DNA from: Scortum barcoo | Taxonomy: Eukaryota > Chordata > Actinopteri > Centrarchiformes > Terapontidae | Reading direction: 5' to 3' | Length of the DNA stretch: 64,000 bases | NCBI GenBank assembly: GCA_023238725.1 | Contig: CM041544.1 | Coordinates: 6,344,001 to 6,408,000 of the forward strand | Made by a program: the position numbers and the translations under genes | The notes under the pieces: model-generated | Databases searched by the model: none | Seen by the model: only the letters and a program-made list of their open reading frames with translations | What the model was told of the DNA's origin: nothing | Part shown: in pieces, positions 38,401 through 52,717 of the stretch | Position numbering within the stretch: position 1 is the first letter of the stretch | How the letters are laid out: each line of letters starts with the position of its first letter

Positions 38401-41400
38401 AGGTCAAACACCTCTCTGGTGAGGGCATCTAACTTAGTCTGCATTCGCTGGCTCTCCTGGAGCGGCGTTGAGCAGTAACAAGGTGACACGGTACAGGATA
38501 AGAACAGAATTGGAGAAAATTGAAGGGAACAAAGACAAAAGAAGTGAAAATGCACAGAAATACATACAGATACAAAAATGAGAGATAGGAACAGGTGAAA
38601 CTGGATGAGAAGAGACTTGTTTGAGGAGGTAATGCTGAGAAAAGAAAGCGTGATAGTGTTCAGAGTCAGATAGGATAATGAAACAGAGCAACAGACTGGG
38701 AGAGGACCTCAGGGTAGGCCAATGCCAATCAATTCTTATCATGTTCCTGCAGAACAGAGCCTCCTCTGCAGACTGCACAGAGGCACCACCACTTTTCAAG
38801 TCGCTGACAGAATAGCAGTCTGATGTTGTCATGCTGGCAGAAACAGCTTGTTTTGCTAACTCGAGGGCAGCCTTACCTCTATAAGCTCGTCTCTCTGGCG
38901 GATTCCCTCTTTCAGTTCTTCTTGTTTATGCTGCAGGACTGTACACGTGTGCTTTTGTCTTTCTAGTTCCTGAAATCACAGACAGAACCATGTGAGCCAC
39001 CACCCTTCAATGTTAAGAAGCTTCAGAGCTTTTCTTTGACAGACTGATGTCTCACCTTTGACTTTTCTTCCAGCTCCCTCTTCATCTCTGCCATTTGTTC
39101 CTCCATCTCCTCTATGACGTCCTTTAGTGTATCCACTTGATAGATGAGGTTGCCTTTGTCGTTATCCAGCTGTGCGTTTGATACCATAGCTTTCTTATAC
39201 TTCTCCTCCACCTCTGCAAGTGACTCCTGATGAGGGTGGGAGCATATTAATAAACAGTAAAACTGATTTCAAACACAGCTCACCTACATGCACCAGGTGA
39301 GCTCTCTGGTATGAAAATTATTTGTTTTCACGACATGTTTAACACACACTGGCCAAACAAACTCCACATGTGATTTCAAGTATCTAAAGGTCAGTAAAAA
39401 CATAATTCTGTAGCACATTTTTGTGGTATTTTTCAAAACAGGTCACTTTGGACTTGTGGACACTTGGATATGTGATTTGCAAGTGTCGATTTTGAGTACT
39501 GAATGCACTGAATCACTTTCAAGAGTGAAACAAGGCGATGGTGTGAAAAGGGGATCTGAAAGAGAGAACTACAAGTGGACCAGGAAACAAGGCGATAAAA
39601 AGTAATCTAGCTAAAGTGCGTCAGCTGTTTGGGACTCTACCAAGAACAAGCCAGGAGTCAGGTTTGTTAGTAAACTACTATTATGAGTAAAACATACAGT
39701 GTCCTTTCTAACAGAGCAGGATGCTCTGCAGAAGTCAGTCAGCCAGCACTGGGTGGAAGAAGAATCTCAAAAATGAAGGCAACTGTTATCTGTCAGCAGG
39801 TGGAGCATTTTAACTCTTCTTCTTACAACTTTGAACCCAGCAGAATTGTGGGAGTGTCATTTCAGGCTACAACCCATGAGTTCAAAACAGGAAGTGAGGG
39901 AAGAACATGCAAAAGTGGGATCATTCAGTCTGGGAGCACGCATAGGCACGGCTGTGGTGTTAAAGGAGCTACAGTAGGGGGTACGGGGGGGTATGAGAGG
40001 AGAGCCAAGGGGGGGTGGGGGGTTAGTGACGCCATACCGCTCCCAGAGAACAAGAGAAGGCATGCTGTGAGCTCAAGCCCCTCTACCTTCAGCTCTTTAA
40101 GCCCTTGCATGTACCGCCCTTCTACATCCTGAATCTGGTCCTTTAGTTCATAGATATCCTGTAGGGCAGATGGAAGGAATGGTTGGGGTGAACTGGGGCA
40201 TCAGAGAGGGTGGGGATATCAGGGAGAGATAACAAAGCACCCGCGCTGCCATCTCAAACACAGTCCAGCTGGCGCACACATGACCAGCACACCCAGATAT
40301 GAGGTGCAGCTTCACAGGACACATAACACATCCAGTCCTCCCGTGCATTCATCAAGAGAAATGGTTAAAGCAGACACTTAGGACAGCAGAGGGAAGGGGG
40401 GCACAACAGAGGAAATGCTGTGGGAGGCTCATATGCAGAGGGAACAGATGTATACATAAACTGCCCAGACATAGAACATGTGGATTAGCATTTAAGATCG
40501 ATGATAGCGTGATGATGAACATCTGGAGCTTAAAAAAAGGCACAATTTAATTAATGTGCTAGCATTTATCATCGGTTTATTCAGTCACATGTAAAAGGGT
40601 GCCACTGTGTGTACTGTACACCTTACCCTTAGTTCACTGAGACTGGTGTCGGGGTCGTAGATGCTTCCCGTGTCTGTGCTGCCCCGTCGTGAGGAGGTGC
40701 CACCCAGCGAAGCCAATGTGGCTGCTGAGAGGCCCGGGGTGGCACAGCGGGAAGATGGCTGAGAAGACAGAAGTGGCACAGAGCTCCGGTCAGAATGCAA
40801 CACAACTCCAGACGTGTTATTCAACACCATCATCTGATACCGCAGAGCTCCTAAGTGATCCTGCCCAATCAAACCCTCCTGAGGGAGGTACTGCCACTGT
40901 CATGTGCTGAAGTGTAATATAGAAACTTGACAAACTGGCTCACAGTCTCTACAGGCTTGGTGCACAAAAGGCAGATAATGCTTCTTTGCTGATGTGTTGT
41001 GGTTACATGGTAGCTGTTCACTGATTATTGCATTATCAAGCATTACTGTGCATCCATCATATTTCCATTTCCATTTCTTTTTCACTACATGACAGAGAGA
41101 GAAAGTTAAAGTAAAGTTTGCATCAGAAATAGCTTCTTTAGACCACAAGATATAAAATTGTCTTACACTGTGTTACTGTGGTCTCCACGTAGCCCGGGTT
41201 TATAGTTACATTCTTAAGGAAAATCTGATTCTGCTTCAGTGATTCATATATGTAGCTACTGAGTTTTAAATCAAAAGCACCACAGCCCCTTGATTAAAAT
41301 GTATCTGGTGGTAAAGTAAAAGTAAAATGCAAAATAATGGTATACTCACCCGGCTGTAATCTGAATACTGCTTGTCACATTTTTCATCCAGCTGAAAGAA

Positions 41401-44400
41401 ACAGAAGAGATGATATAAAAATTAGATGTGGACCATTTAAAAACACATGTTCTGCGCCGTCATGCTTGGAGTCGTATCCTCCTTATCAGGGAGTAAGTCC
41501 AAGAGTTAATATGTAATAATTGTATATTAATATATAATCTGGGGTAAGTGCTGCATGTTCACATATCATGAAGATTCAACAACAAAACAAGCAAATGAGA
41601 CACTGAGTGAATCACACCACTCCATTAAAGAAGATATGTTTCCAAGTCCATGCTGCTGCACACTGCAGCCATATCCACTTCAGCTAACCTTATACCACTC
41701 TACTTAATTATAATGTTATCAATAAGAAACACACACTGTGGGATGAGTTTTAAAACCAAATGTTATCTTTAATAATGCGTCAGTGTCCATCACTGGTATT
41801 GCAAGGCACTTCCAAGCCCAGTTCTGTGAAATCAGCTCAAACACTTACAGCGTCCAGATCTGGAATGCTCAAATCATCGAGGTCAGAGACAATACTGCCT
41901 CTTCGGTTGGAGCGGCTAAAATAATCAGCAGCCGTCTCACTAATGTCCGAGAAGTCAGAAGACTGTTTGCAACACAGACAGGATGAAGAGGACAGAAGCA
42001 GAGAAATAAAGAATAACAAAGAGTAAAAATCATAGGAAAAGGATTGAAGGAGTACAACAGAATAAAGAAACGGTGGAAAAGGCTTTGATTACTGGAGCAT
42101 TAACTACTGTGACAGAGCATCACTGTAGATTTTGTACAGCTCAATCCCTACGGCTCACCACACTTTCCCTGCGGCCTCGGCTGTAACGCTCCTGGGACAC
42201 ACTGCTGACAGTGTCATCGTCTGAGGAAGACTGAGAGAGAGAACGCACACACACACACACACACAAAATGAGGAGCCGAAGTAAAGTAGAATGGCTGCAT
42301 GCCCAAGGCTTTCTCTGACACACAGACAAACACGCACACTTCTTGTTCAAACCACAATCTGTACACATCCAGTTGTAGTCTCTGTATTAAACAGATTATT
42401 GGATTACTCTAAAGACTGTAACCTTCTAAGTATTGCCAATTCAATTCATTCATGCAGTTAGGATTATTTTGTCAAATGTACTGACTGGAGATAAGTCAGA
42501 TAAGACAACCTTGATACAAGATCTTAGCCTGCACAGCACTGCAGAAGAAATTCTTAATTCACACACTTTAATATCGATGGTGTTCCCTAAAGCAAGCTTT
42601 CTGGTAGGGATGCTCAACATGGTCCCTAACAGGAGGGAGGCCTGGTGCTGAGAGGGGGAGAGCTTGTTAGTAGTATGCAGGGCCTGCATGTGTGCGTGGG
42701 GTCAGCTGACATCATGGGTGGGTTGGTTTTTAGGTGCTCACCACAGGGCTGCTGCGGGTGGAGCTGGCTCCAGAGGAGTACCAGCTGTATTCAGAGGGCT
42801 GTGGGTGGGAGGAAGAGGAGGAGAGGACAGGACAGGGGATCAACATGAGGACAGATGTCAGGAAACAGGCCATGACAGTGAGCTGCTGTGGCGGTAACGA
42901 TGAAACGCTGTTTGACAACATTCAGAGGACTTACAGCTCTTGAACTGTAGCCTGAGCCGTAAAGACCGGTGTCATCACAAATAGATGCCTGAGGGCACAC
43001 GTGGGAGACAATGCAGGACTCAGCAAAACACAAGTGGGAGCATAAATCTTCTTGTTAAATAGGTTGAGTAGAATGACTTTCTCTGAGTCATGCAATAAAC
43101 AAAAACACATTGAGTATGCTATTTGTTTCAGTGTTCCACTAACTAATAAAGACTTCAAGCAAACTCTGGCCTTATCTAACTGAAGTATAAATGTCTGGCC
43201 ACCGCTAAGTGCTCCAGAGTGTCCGGGAGCTAAATATAAGCAATCCCAGCCATCCTATCAGATGTTTGCGGCCACAAAAGAGGGGGAAGGTCTACTTCTG
43301 AAGGTAACTTGAAAGCATGCAGAGATGCTGGCCTCTCAGTGAACAGAAACTGACCGTGCTGTAGCTGCGAGCCAGCCCTGTGCCAGTGGTGGAGGACAAG
43401 GAAGTGGTGGCCTGTCGGAGAGGAGGGGAGCAGGGAAATGTCAGAGGACAGAGGACAGAGGAAAGCTGTAGGAGGGAATGTGAGGTGGAGGGAGACTAAA
43501 GGGCTGCAGTGAATGGAAACAGGATGAACGTTTTGCTGACGGTGTAACATTTAGGACCAAGAGTGCTGAGAGGAGAAGTGAGGTCAGGTGACGCTGTCCC
43601 TGTCGACTGGTTTAATACTGGTGGGGCAGTCAGTCAGACACTTATTTACATAAATTCAAATGAATCACAAGAACTGTTTTATAGTCGAGAGGGATCTCAA
43701 TCTAAAAGTAAAGCTTTGGATTTGTAGGACATATTAGGGACTACCAGCAACACTCCCTACAAAACTACAATTCTCTTTTTGCTTTGATGCTTTTATGACA
43801 AAAACAATATCCCTTATTGCAGTCATATAACTAGTTTGTTTGGCATATAAATCTCCCATAAACTAGACCGTGCAGATAGGAATGTACTGCTTCAACGGGC
43901 TCTGGTTTCCTTTAACCACATCAGCCTGTGTGTAAAAGGGTTAAAAGCTCGACAGCACCGTCAGGACCGACCCGAGGCTGATAGGTAGAAGTGGAGGGTA
44001 GAGGCAGTGCTTTGGTCTTCGTTAGGCTGGTGTAGTTCCTTTGATCATGGTACAGTCCAGTCTGGAAGGGTAGGGACATAATATGACCTCAAACAAACAC
44101 CAATGTAACAAATTTAAAATCATCTATTTCAGGCACATTGAATGCAGCTTGGTCCACATCCATGAGATGTTTCACAAGACAATGACAAGTCAGTCTTATC
44201 AGGGATAAAGTCGGTCAACAGTAAATCACCACCGCAAGCCACTATCATTACATACATCACCCCCATGCTTGAGGCTGCAGCAAAGACACCAACACTAAAA
44301 AGGAGTACACTGACCAGCAGATCCTTCTTTGAGGAGCTGGATGAAGCCTTTTTATGGCCATGCAGGTCATTGTACACAGAACTCTGTTTGCCCAGAAAAA

Positions 44401-47400
44401 AAAGTACAAATGTAAAAAAAAAAAGCAACAATGAGACAAAAGGTGAAAAGCGTAGAGGCAGTAATAAAACAAATGATCTTCGCATGTGTACATACAGTGG
44501 AGCGAGAACTCTTGAGGGTGGAGCTGGTGGAAAAGCCGTCAGACTGAAAAGAAAACAAGGACTCACAAGAATTAAGATCAGAAGAAGAGCGAACATCTGA
44601 CATGTCAGGCTGCTGTTAGGTCTGCACTCGCATCACTAACACTAGTTGCTTAGTATTGCTTAGTTGCTCCGCAGGTTTAGTAATCCAACACAGCAACAGA
44701 TCAAACAAACCAGTTATTTTTCTACACCTTTCCAAGGCCACAGTGAAAGAGCATAAACATTTGTCAGCTGCATGCTGCCGGTTGTGTGAGGTAAGTAAAG
44801 AAGAGATATGTTGAAAACACAGACTCAGCTTGAAGCTTAACTTTTATTTATCAAAATGTCCAAATGTACATATTCTGCACAATCATGTTGAAAAAGCTGA
44901 TGGCAGTGTATGTAGTTTGTTGGTATATTTTGACAGATTCTAGCCTAACAGATATAAGCCTAAATGTCTTCTCATTGTGTAAATTTCACGACCACAGTGA
45001 AAAATGTTTTACCCTCTGAAAATTCTACATCAACTTTTAGTGTCAGTCCACACGTTCGAGAATGATATGAGCAGAAATTCAATGTGGAAAACAAAGTGAA
45101 ACAACAGTCGCTTCAATGTTGTGACTCGTTCCAGGTGTGACCTAATCTGTCATGCAAATCTCTGATATGTAAAGGGTATTATTAGAGCAGAAGTAGATGA
45201 AACAGACTAAAGGAAAGAGGATACACTGAGACACCTGAAAACAGATGGTTGATACCGAGCACATACCTTGGAATCCAAGTTAGTTCTGTTCAGCACAATA
45301 AAGTTAGCCAGACCTGAACTCTATTTACATGCTGAGAATCCAGGAATTCAATCAGCTGCCAAATTCCACACAAATATATATTATGCTTTCACACACATGC
45401 GCACACAACGCACCAAGGCATCTTTTCTACGGGAACTAGATCGACTCCCCAAGTCACGTACTGCTGACGAGGTTGACTTTAAACAAAAAAAAAAGAACAG
45501 ACAACCCAAATGAACACGACCAAATAAAAGTTTTTCACCCAAATGTATTCATTTAACAAACACCCTCCCAACAAGAACTTAACAAGCCTTAACACAAAGC
45601 GTGCCCTCATGAGAGCACAGTCTTAATAAAACTGGCAGGGATGTATTATGTACGCACCCTGTAGCTGCGGACTGACATGACATCATCATCCAGCCCCTGT
45701 TGATGTGGAAACAGAGTCACAGCAGGAAAGCAGTCAAAGAGGAACATGGGTGATGATAGATTAACTGCAGGATTAAAGGAGAAAGAAGAAAGGAAATACA
45801 GGCAGACAAAAAGGAAGTGTGTGGGGGAGATACAGACCCGGCGATGACGGCTGCTGGATCTACTACTACTAGAGGATCTGGCTTTTTCTGTGTCAGCCTG
45901 GATGGAGCAAGGAAGGAAAGTTGGGAAAGATCTCAGAGTGAAAGTAGAGAGGCTCAATCACAGGATTGAGTAAGGTCACCGCAATGCTCAACGGTTGCTA
46001 TGCAAAGACCAAACCATGCTAAACAACTTCTGTCATCATGTTTACAAGCAAATTATAAACATTTGCAAATGTAATCTGCTTTAAGCACCGCAGCAAGATT
46101 AATGATATACAAGAACAGCTGATATTTTCTTTGCTTTTCTTTACTATGTTGATACACCAACACGCATACAGGTTAAATCCATGCAGAAGTCCTCCATTAT
46201 TGTTCAAAAGCATCCATCATTTCTGAAGTAGCTGGAGGTTGGAGGAGTACGGCTAAACATCCAAACCACCTTCTTGCATGCAGACTCAACCACCCTAAAT
46301 AAAGTCAAAAGGCCAACGCTTGCTCTACGAATACACACAGCCACAGATTACGGTGTCTCCAAAGCAAATACACTGTGGAGGCATTTTTCCACAGTGAGGT
46401 AGAGAGTCGTCTGTGAGTCAAGTGTAGCCGAATAGTCAGGGTTGACTGGGGCTCAATCCCACACAGCAGGCTGTGTTAGTGGAGTGAGAGGCTGCAACAC
46501 TCTCGCGCTCGCCTACCATCCACTGGTGGATCTGACCCCATTTTCTGTTGCTACCGCTGGATGAGTGGTGAGAAAGCTGGACAGAGAGGGAGGAAGTGCC
46601 AGGAAAAACATACAATCATACTTCACCAAAAATTGCTGAAATGTAAAAAGCTGGGCGACATTTGCTTCAGGAATAGAACTTTTGGTTTCATCTGTGACAT
46701 GCAGTACTTCATTTTTCTTCATGTGGGTATATTTTTGTGTATGAACTGTCAGATTAATAATAAAAAAATGCCTTTCAAGGCATAAAGCCATAAAGGTTTT
46801 CTACACCAGTGAGTATGGAAACAGAAGAGCATCTTTAGCTTGCAATCACTTAGTCAGTTACTGTAGTAACGGGCCAGAGTCAACACAACAAATAAAAACA
46901 AATTAAAGAAAAAATATGGCTAATTTCCTTGTTCAATCTACAGTTGATCTGTGTTGAGAGCAGCAGTTATGGGGCATTACACTCATTCGCTTGATTGGTT
47001 GAACAGTCAGGTCCCTCACGTCATATACCTCTTTCTGCTGCCGTTCAAGTTCCCTCATTCGGATATCCCTGGCCTCCGCTCGAGCCGCCCTCTTCGCTGC
47101 CAGCCTCGCCTCCGCCTGTGAGACACAACATGAACACACTTGTTAGCTTTTCTCTGAGGACACACCCAACGAGTGCAAGGAATACACACGAGGAAGGGGA
47201 TTGATTCAATCAAAAAATAATCACACAGTAGAATTTACATGAGTGTATTTGCATACTCAAGTCATCAGTTTCCTGTAAGAGAAAAGAAACAGTGGAAAAT
47301 GTACACATGGGTGGATTTTTCACAGCTGGTTAGGATTGGTTGTCAAACCCAGCTTTCCCCAGCTGGAAACTAATTAACCAACGTTTCTGTAATGAGGTTG

Positions 47401-50400
47401 ACTTTCTGGTGCTGCTGCATAGTTTAACAAATGACAACACTGTAGTTTATTGTTGAGATATATTAAACAAATTAAATAAAAAATGATGCAAAACTGGTTT
47501 ATTTTCACAAATGTAGATATGATCTACTTTAGAGGACAGTTGTGTGGAGAATGAAAATGATGCGTTATGTCTACCATTTCTACTATTAAAAGTGATTAAC
47601 TTGTGATAGTTCAGTCTGCCTTTTAAATGCTTTTCTAAAAACGACTATATTCAAAACATTAGACAACATTAGTTTTACAGAGGTGGTTGTAACCTCACAC
47701 TAGGAATAATGCAGCTCACCAAAAACAAACTAAAACCCAAGCAATAAAATGGGCAGGCTGACCAATGTAAGCACAGTTGTAGAGGTATCAGTGTATATTT
47801 CTGCTGATAAATAACAAGAAACTGCAATACCGAAATGGCCAGAAAAGTCCACAGGTTTATCCTTTAACTATAAACAGCTGCACTCAGTACATATTTGTCC
47901 AGATTACCAGATTCCTTAAATATCAAATATCAATATCATCATCCATCATCATAACTATTGGATGGGCTACAATATGGCCACTGTAAAGCTTCTCAACAGT
48001 CTCCACAGTGTACCCTAACTGACCAGTTTCGTCCGTGAGTCACAGCCCTGTAGTGCTGTCCAGAGTGAATGCTTGGGATGCCTCATCACCAACAACATGT
48101 GCTAACCATCAGTTTCAGGAGAGCTGATTTAAAGGCCTCGTGGGGGAGATGCCAATAGTGCACAAACAAACTGACAGAGAAGTACAGTACCAAGAGAAAA
48201 CTAAGTGAGTCACAATCGTGTGGTTCTGCTCACTCTGTAAACATGGAGGCAGTTTCACAATATTTAACTAGGTGAATCTCACGAAGCACAAACAAGTCGA
48301 AGTCAAAGCCAAATTGAACCCAGTAAACTCTCTGCTGGGGGGGAAAGTGACCAGAGTCATCACGCAATTTGCCCCCTACTGAGTCAGAATAAGAACAGGA
48401 GCTAATTTTACAGAGTACCTCAGCAGAGGGAGCTAATTTGGGAGAGACTCCCACACAGTCCTGAGGAGCCACACAGGTGACTATGTAGACTATCCTTCCA
48501 TTACGTCCATGATACCAATTACATACCACACATGCTCGGAAACTGAACATCCCACCAGCAAAGAATGGCGCACTTGCTCATTGAGCCTAGCCCTTTATCT
48601 CAAACCAAAAGACAGTCCATAAATACAGTGTTGTGTACAGTATCTCACTGCAGACAAACACTGTCAGCATTCCAGCAATTTCTTATCTGTGCTGCCAGAG
48701 CTGGAGGCCTGTGGGTATATGCTATTCCTGTTTCAATAATAACACAGAGTGAACGAACACTGTTTTATAGTAACATTGAACGACCACCAAAATTCAGCTT
48801 CAGCTACCTGTACATGTAAAAGGAAACTGTTAAACCTAGTTACTGTCAAAAACAGAAGAAAAGACACTTGTGACTCAGACACAGTTAAATAGTAGGAGGA
48901 AGCGACCTGTACTCAAGACAAAAAAAAACTATGACCCAGATAAATCCAGTCTGAACAAAAAGGCAGTGTGAGACATAGTAATGAAATAAAAATGTGCATT
49001 TATTAGTAAATACACAAATCTTTAATGACATCATCACTGATAAATAGAAAAAAAATAAATAAAGAAATATAATCAAATTGATTTGTGATTTTTTTTGTGT
49101 GTGTGAAAGAATTTTTTCCCCCAAAACAGCATGAAAACCAAAGCAAAACCCAATGACACTTATGGTTAAATGCCATGTAGGACATTTTTGTATAACCATT
49201 TCCTATGGCCACTCTGTACAATTCTGGAAACTAACTGATGGTCACTCAATAAAACGTGCTTTGTAGAAGTTGAAAAAGGAACTAAAGTTGCAAGTATATG
49301 AGGAGAGAGAGCAAAGGAGTAAGCTTGAGAGGCGGCTGGCCCTGAGTTCTGCACCTGTTGAGCTGTCTGACAGTATGACCTGCTCCTCACAGCAGCACAG
49401 CTGAGCTCTCTGTCTCTGTCCTATCTATAGCCTGGCCCATCCGGCCCCTGCTCTCTGACAGCCATATCATGGGGCTGGGCGAGTAACCTGAGCAGAAGAA
49501 GTTCACCGTCAAACACACCTCCAACACTCAGGGCAATAAGAGCCCACAAATCCACCATGAGGTCACCTGTGTATACACCGTGAGTATAATAAATGCAATT
49601 AGGGTAGATCCAATGAAAGCTACGTATTAACTACTTTCTCATTTTTACTACTGTAAATTATATTAAGACTGACTATCTGGGAGTTTGGGGCTGAACAGAT
49701 TTAACAATAACAAAATATTCAACACAATATTCCTATGACAAAACTGAAAAAGAACATGCCAATAAATGCAGAGTCCAATAAATAATTAAATAACATTAAT
49801 TCACAACTAGTAAATGAAGTAAAGCCTCTACTGTTTCATTACTGTGGTCAATATTGCTGCATTTACAATTTCAATAGAAACATAGATTGTAAGAAATAAG
49901 CTTATATTGGGTAAACTAAACAGAAGGTGCTGATATGTACATGGCATACTTTAACTTCCTCAATAATGAATAAATGTATGAAAGCAAGTTTTTATTTAAC
50001 AATAATCCCTGGTTTAAAGAACAAATGCTGAGTTTATTTCCAAATGAACTAAACAACCGCCATCAATCATCATTAAAAAGATGAGATGTATAAAGTCAAC
50101 TAAACTCGTAGTTTTTTTTGAACGCATTAAATGTGAGCTTTACAAATCGGCCTGTATAGTCACTATAATGGACTATGTTGTTAATGACTAATCTTTGGGT
50201 CTCTCTCACTACGTTAAAATAACATCAGAAAAGTCATTCTAAATGCTGACTGCTTGCTTCTTGAAATTTTAGTTGTAAATACAACAACAGTTGAAAAGCT
50301 TACATTATCAACGGGTGAAGTTAGATAAAAGCGATGGTCCTTGTCCATTAGTTGCTGATAACAATGTATTTCTGTTTGTTCCCTTCAGCCTGAACAGTCT

Positions 50401-52717
50401 CTTTACTGTACACGGAAAAAGAAAGTGTGACACCTTCCACTGACATAATATTTGATACACCAAATGAAATCATATGGACTATGAACTATAGCTTGCACAC
50501 AATCACACACCCTCTGAACACTAAGGAAAGTCAATGATTGCCTTGTTCAAGTACCATCAGCTCCCTTAGATCCTAATCTGAGGGACAACGGGTATGAGAT
50601 GATCATCTAATTCTAACACTTGGCCACTGTCAGATTTGTAAGCAAGCTGCTACTATTCAAAAAGGACTGACTTCCCAGTAATGTAAGAGGCCTCAGAACT
50701 AGGCTGGTGACGGTGCAGGCTCAAATTCACAGTCATTCCCGGCAGCGATCCGTGCCAAGCACAGGCAGGCGGGCTGTAACTTTTCTTAATCAGGCACAGA
50801 CAACACAAGGCAGAAGCTGCAGTGTTTTTGAATATTTGTTTGGGAAGGTGGTGATGTGCAACAAGTTAGGCACTGACCCCTTGAACTCCCTGCACAGTTA
50901 ATCTAATCTCTGGTTTGCCCCACAAAGAGATTCAGATTTAGGACCTGACTGGGAGGGTCAGATGACTCATGTTTCTATGATCGGCCTGCATGACTATAAA
51001 GAGAGCAAATGGAGCCTTGTGCTTCGTGCCCAAGAATGAGGCACTGCACAGTTTTCAAAACCACACAGATGGAGCATTCTTAAAATGGGCGATGGCAAAT
51101 ACTTATGAAAAGTTAATTTATGCAGTGGTACAGCTCTACCTGTGCAAGCAAGAAATCATCTGAATTAAACAGAAGTCTTAACTGTGGATGAAAATGTGGC
51201 TATTTTACCCCAAAAAATAAAAGAAACTCTGAAAATGATCTTTGCATTTCATGTTGTTAGCCACCCCATTCTGAAAAAAGGCAAAGGAATGGCAGCCCTG
51301 CTGTGGAACAAAATGGAATAATCCTGGGGCATGTCGTTACAGGCTAGGCAGCTTCTCCTCTCTGCCCGTGTTTTCCCCCCCAAACGAAAACACTACAAGT
51401 CAAGTCAATCTCTCTGTGGTCCAAAACAGCTGTCTCCACTCACTCTGGCTGAAACACAACTTAACCAGCAGAACCTGAATATCCACATTTAAGTATATGC
51501 TTCAGAGGCCGATTTGCTGACACAACTTTGACCACCACGTTTAAAATTAACAAAATTTATGGTGTAATATATACACATTTCTGTCTCAGACTGACTGAAA
51601 ACTTGGTCGTTCAGAATCTTGTAAGCAAGTTTGACACACAGTACATTATCTACCAGGTTGCAATCTGCATGAAAATACTGCTAGAATATATAAATATTCA
51701 AATAATCTACCAGGAACTCAGAGCAACAAATCATTCAGCCAAATCCTATTACACTGCAGAGTTATTCAACTTTAACTAGATTTCCTGAGAACATCTAACA
51801 ATATATTGTTGTTATAATGAAGTGTAAGGTTTTCAGAGGAATACTAAAAAAAATCATCTACTTGTGTTTGAAAGATACAAGTATATCTGAATAATTTACA
51901 CAATCTTAAGGTGAAAAAAAGATACCTGGACATGTTCAAAAACAAACAATGATTTCTGCAAATAGTGGCAAAAAACATTACTATAAGAAAATTGTGCAAC
52001 TGTGTTTAGCACAGATTGCTAATTCCAAACTAAATACATACATATATTTTATGACTGATTTTAGTTCTGTCATAAAAGATAGGGAAACCCAGTGTCTTCG
52101 TGTTTATTAAAGTACTCCAGTTTTCTAGAAATGTATCATGCAACTGCAAAGCTTAGAAGATTAGAATACTTAGAAGATGATTAAAGCACTTTCTTGGGTT
52201 TAAGTAATGATAATGATACAACATGCATTATAGATGCAACTAAGAGCCTACATATAAATGAACATTTTCAGGCTTTGGCCATATAACATTTGATCTATGC
52301 CTCCATTAAAATGGATTGTCTTTTACCAATTGTGCAGAGTCAGGCCATCATGCGAGTGCTGATAATAGTTTCAACTGTCTGCTCAGGTTCCCTTTATTTT
52401 GAAATGCAATAGTGCTGCTGCCAAAATGAAAAACATCTGAGATTGACAAATCAATTTTCTACCTACATTTAAAGAGCCCATTATCTGGATGGGGATAAAC
52501 AAGAAAACTTGAGTTTAATAAAACCATGTTAGCATTGATTAAGCAATGCACAAACGGAGCAATGAAGGGAGAACAGAGCCATCCATCCCTGGAAAGACAG
52601 GGTGTGTGTGATGGAGTATGAACTTACCTCCCGGGCAATGCTACTCAAGGCTTCATCCTCTGCTGAGAATCGATCTTTCAGGGGGGCACGCTTTCTACCA
52701 GAGCCTTGTGTCCCCAT
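35437..52717 (-). CDS. lrrfip2: LRRFIP2, Flightless-I interacting coiled-coil protein
   Basis: Exons in transcript order: 52628-52717, 47020-47115 (or from 47029), 46517-46556, 45838-45897, 45658-45696, 44496-44543, 44315-44383, 43972-44061, 43355-43411, 42935-42988, 42742-42798, 42159-42230, 41849-41962, 41350-41391, 40627-40758, 40087-40158, 39056-39226, 38877-38969, 38364-38456, 37555-37656, 36338-36470, 36038-36208, 35859-35938, 35631-35735, 35437-35547; about 730 codons if all are used. The start MGTQGSGRKRAPLKDRFSAE matches the LRRFIP N-terminus, and AEARLAAKRAARAEARDIRM follows. Exons 4-15 are short, Ser-rich and phase 0, ending with PGLSAATLASLGGTSSRRGS. Exons 16-25 encode a long heptad coiled coil ending KANRNALLSQQ. 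The family binds Flightless-I and MyD88 and activates Toll-like receptor and Wnt (Dishevelled) signalling in the cytoplasm. It is LRRFIP2 rather than LRRFIP1 by its C-terminus and by synteny with MLH1. The 47020/46556 junction does not phase, so a microexon may be missing. The exon 43972-44061 has a weak donor (GTCGGT). Confidence 0.92.
47116..52627 (-). other. lrrfip2: LRRFIP2 large intron after the first coding exon
   Basis: A 5.5-kb AT-rich intron. I found no extra coding exon, no internal promoter and no recognisable repeat longer than simple runs. Open frames in it (up to 106 codons) are unrelated to any family I know. Confidence 0.6.

Noticed and set aside
39683..40132. 149-codon plus-strand frame inside an LRRFIP2 intron
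   Set aside because: It runs over a real minus-strand LRRFIP2 exon (40087-40158) and shows no domain or splice support.
45267..45285. Possible extra LRRFIP2 microexon ending LDSK before a GTATG donor
   Set aside because: The interval after the only AG acceptor is 19 bases, which breaks the phase-0 pattern, and one frame meets a stop.
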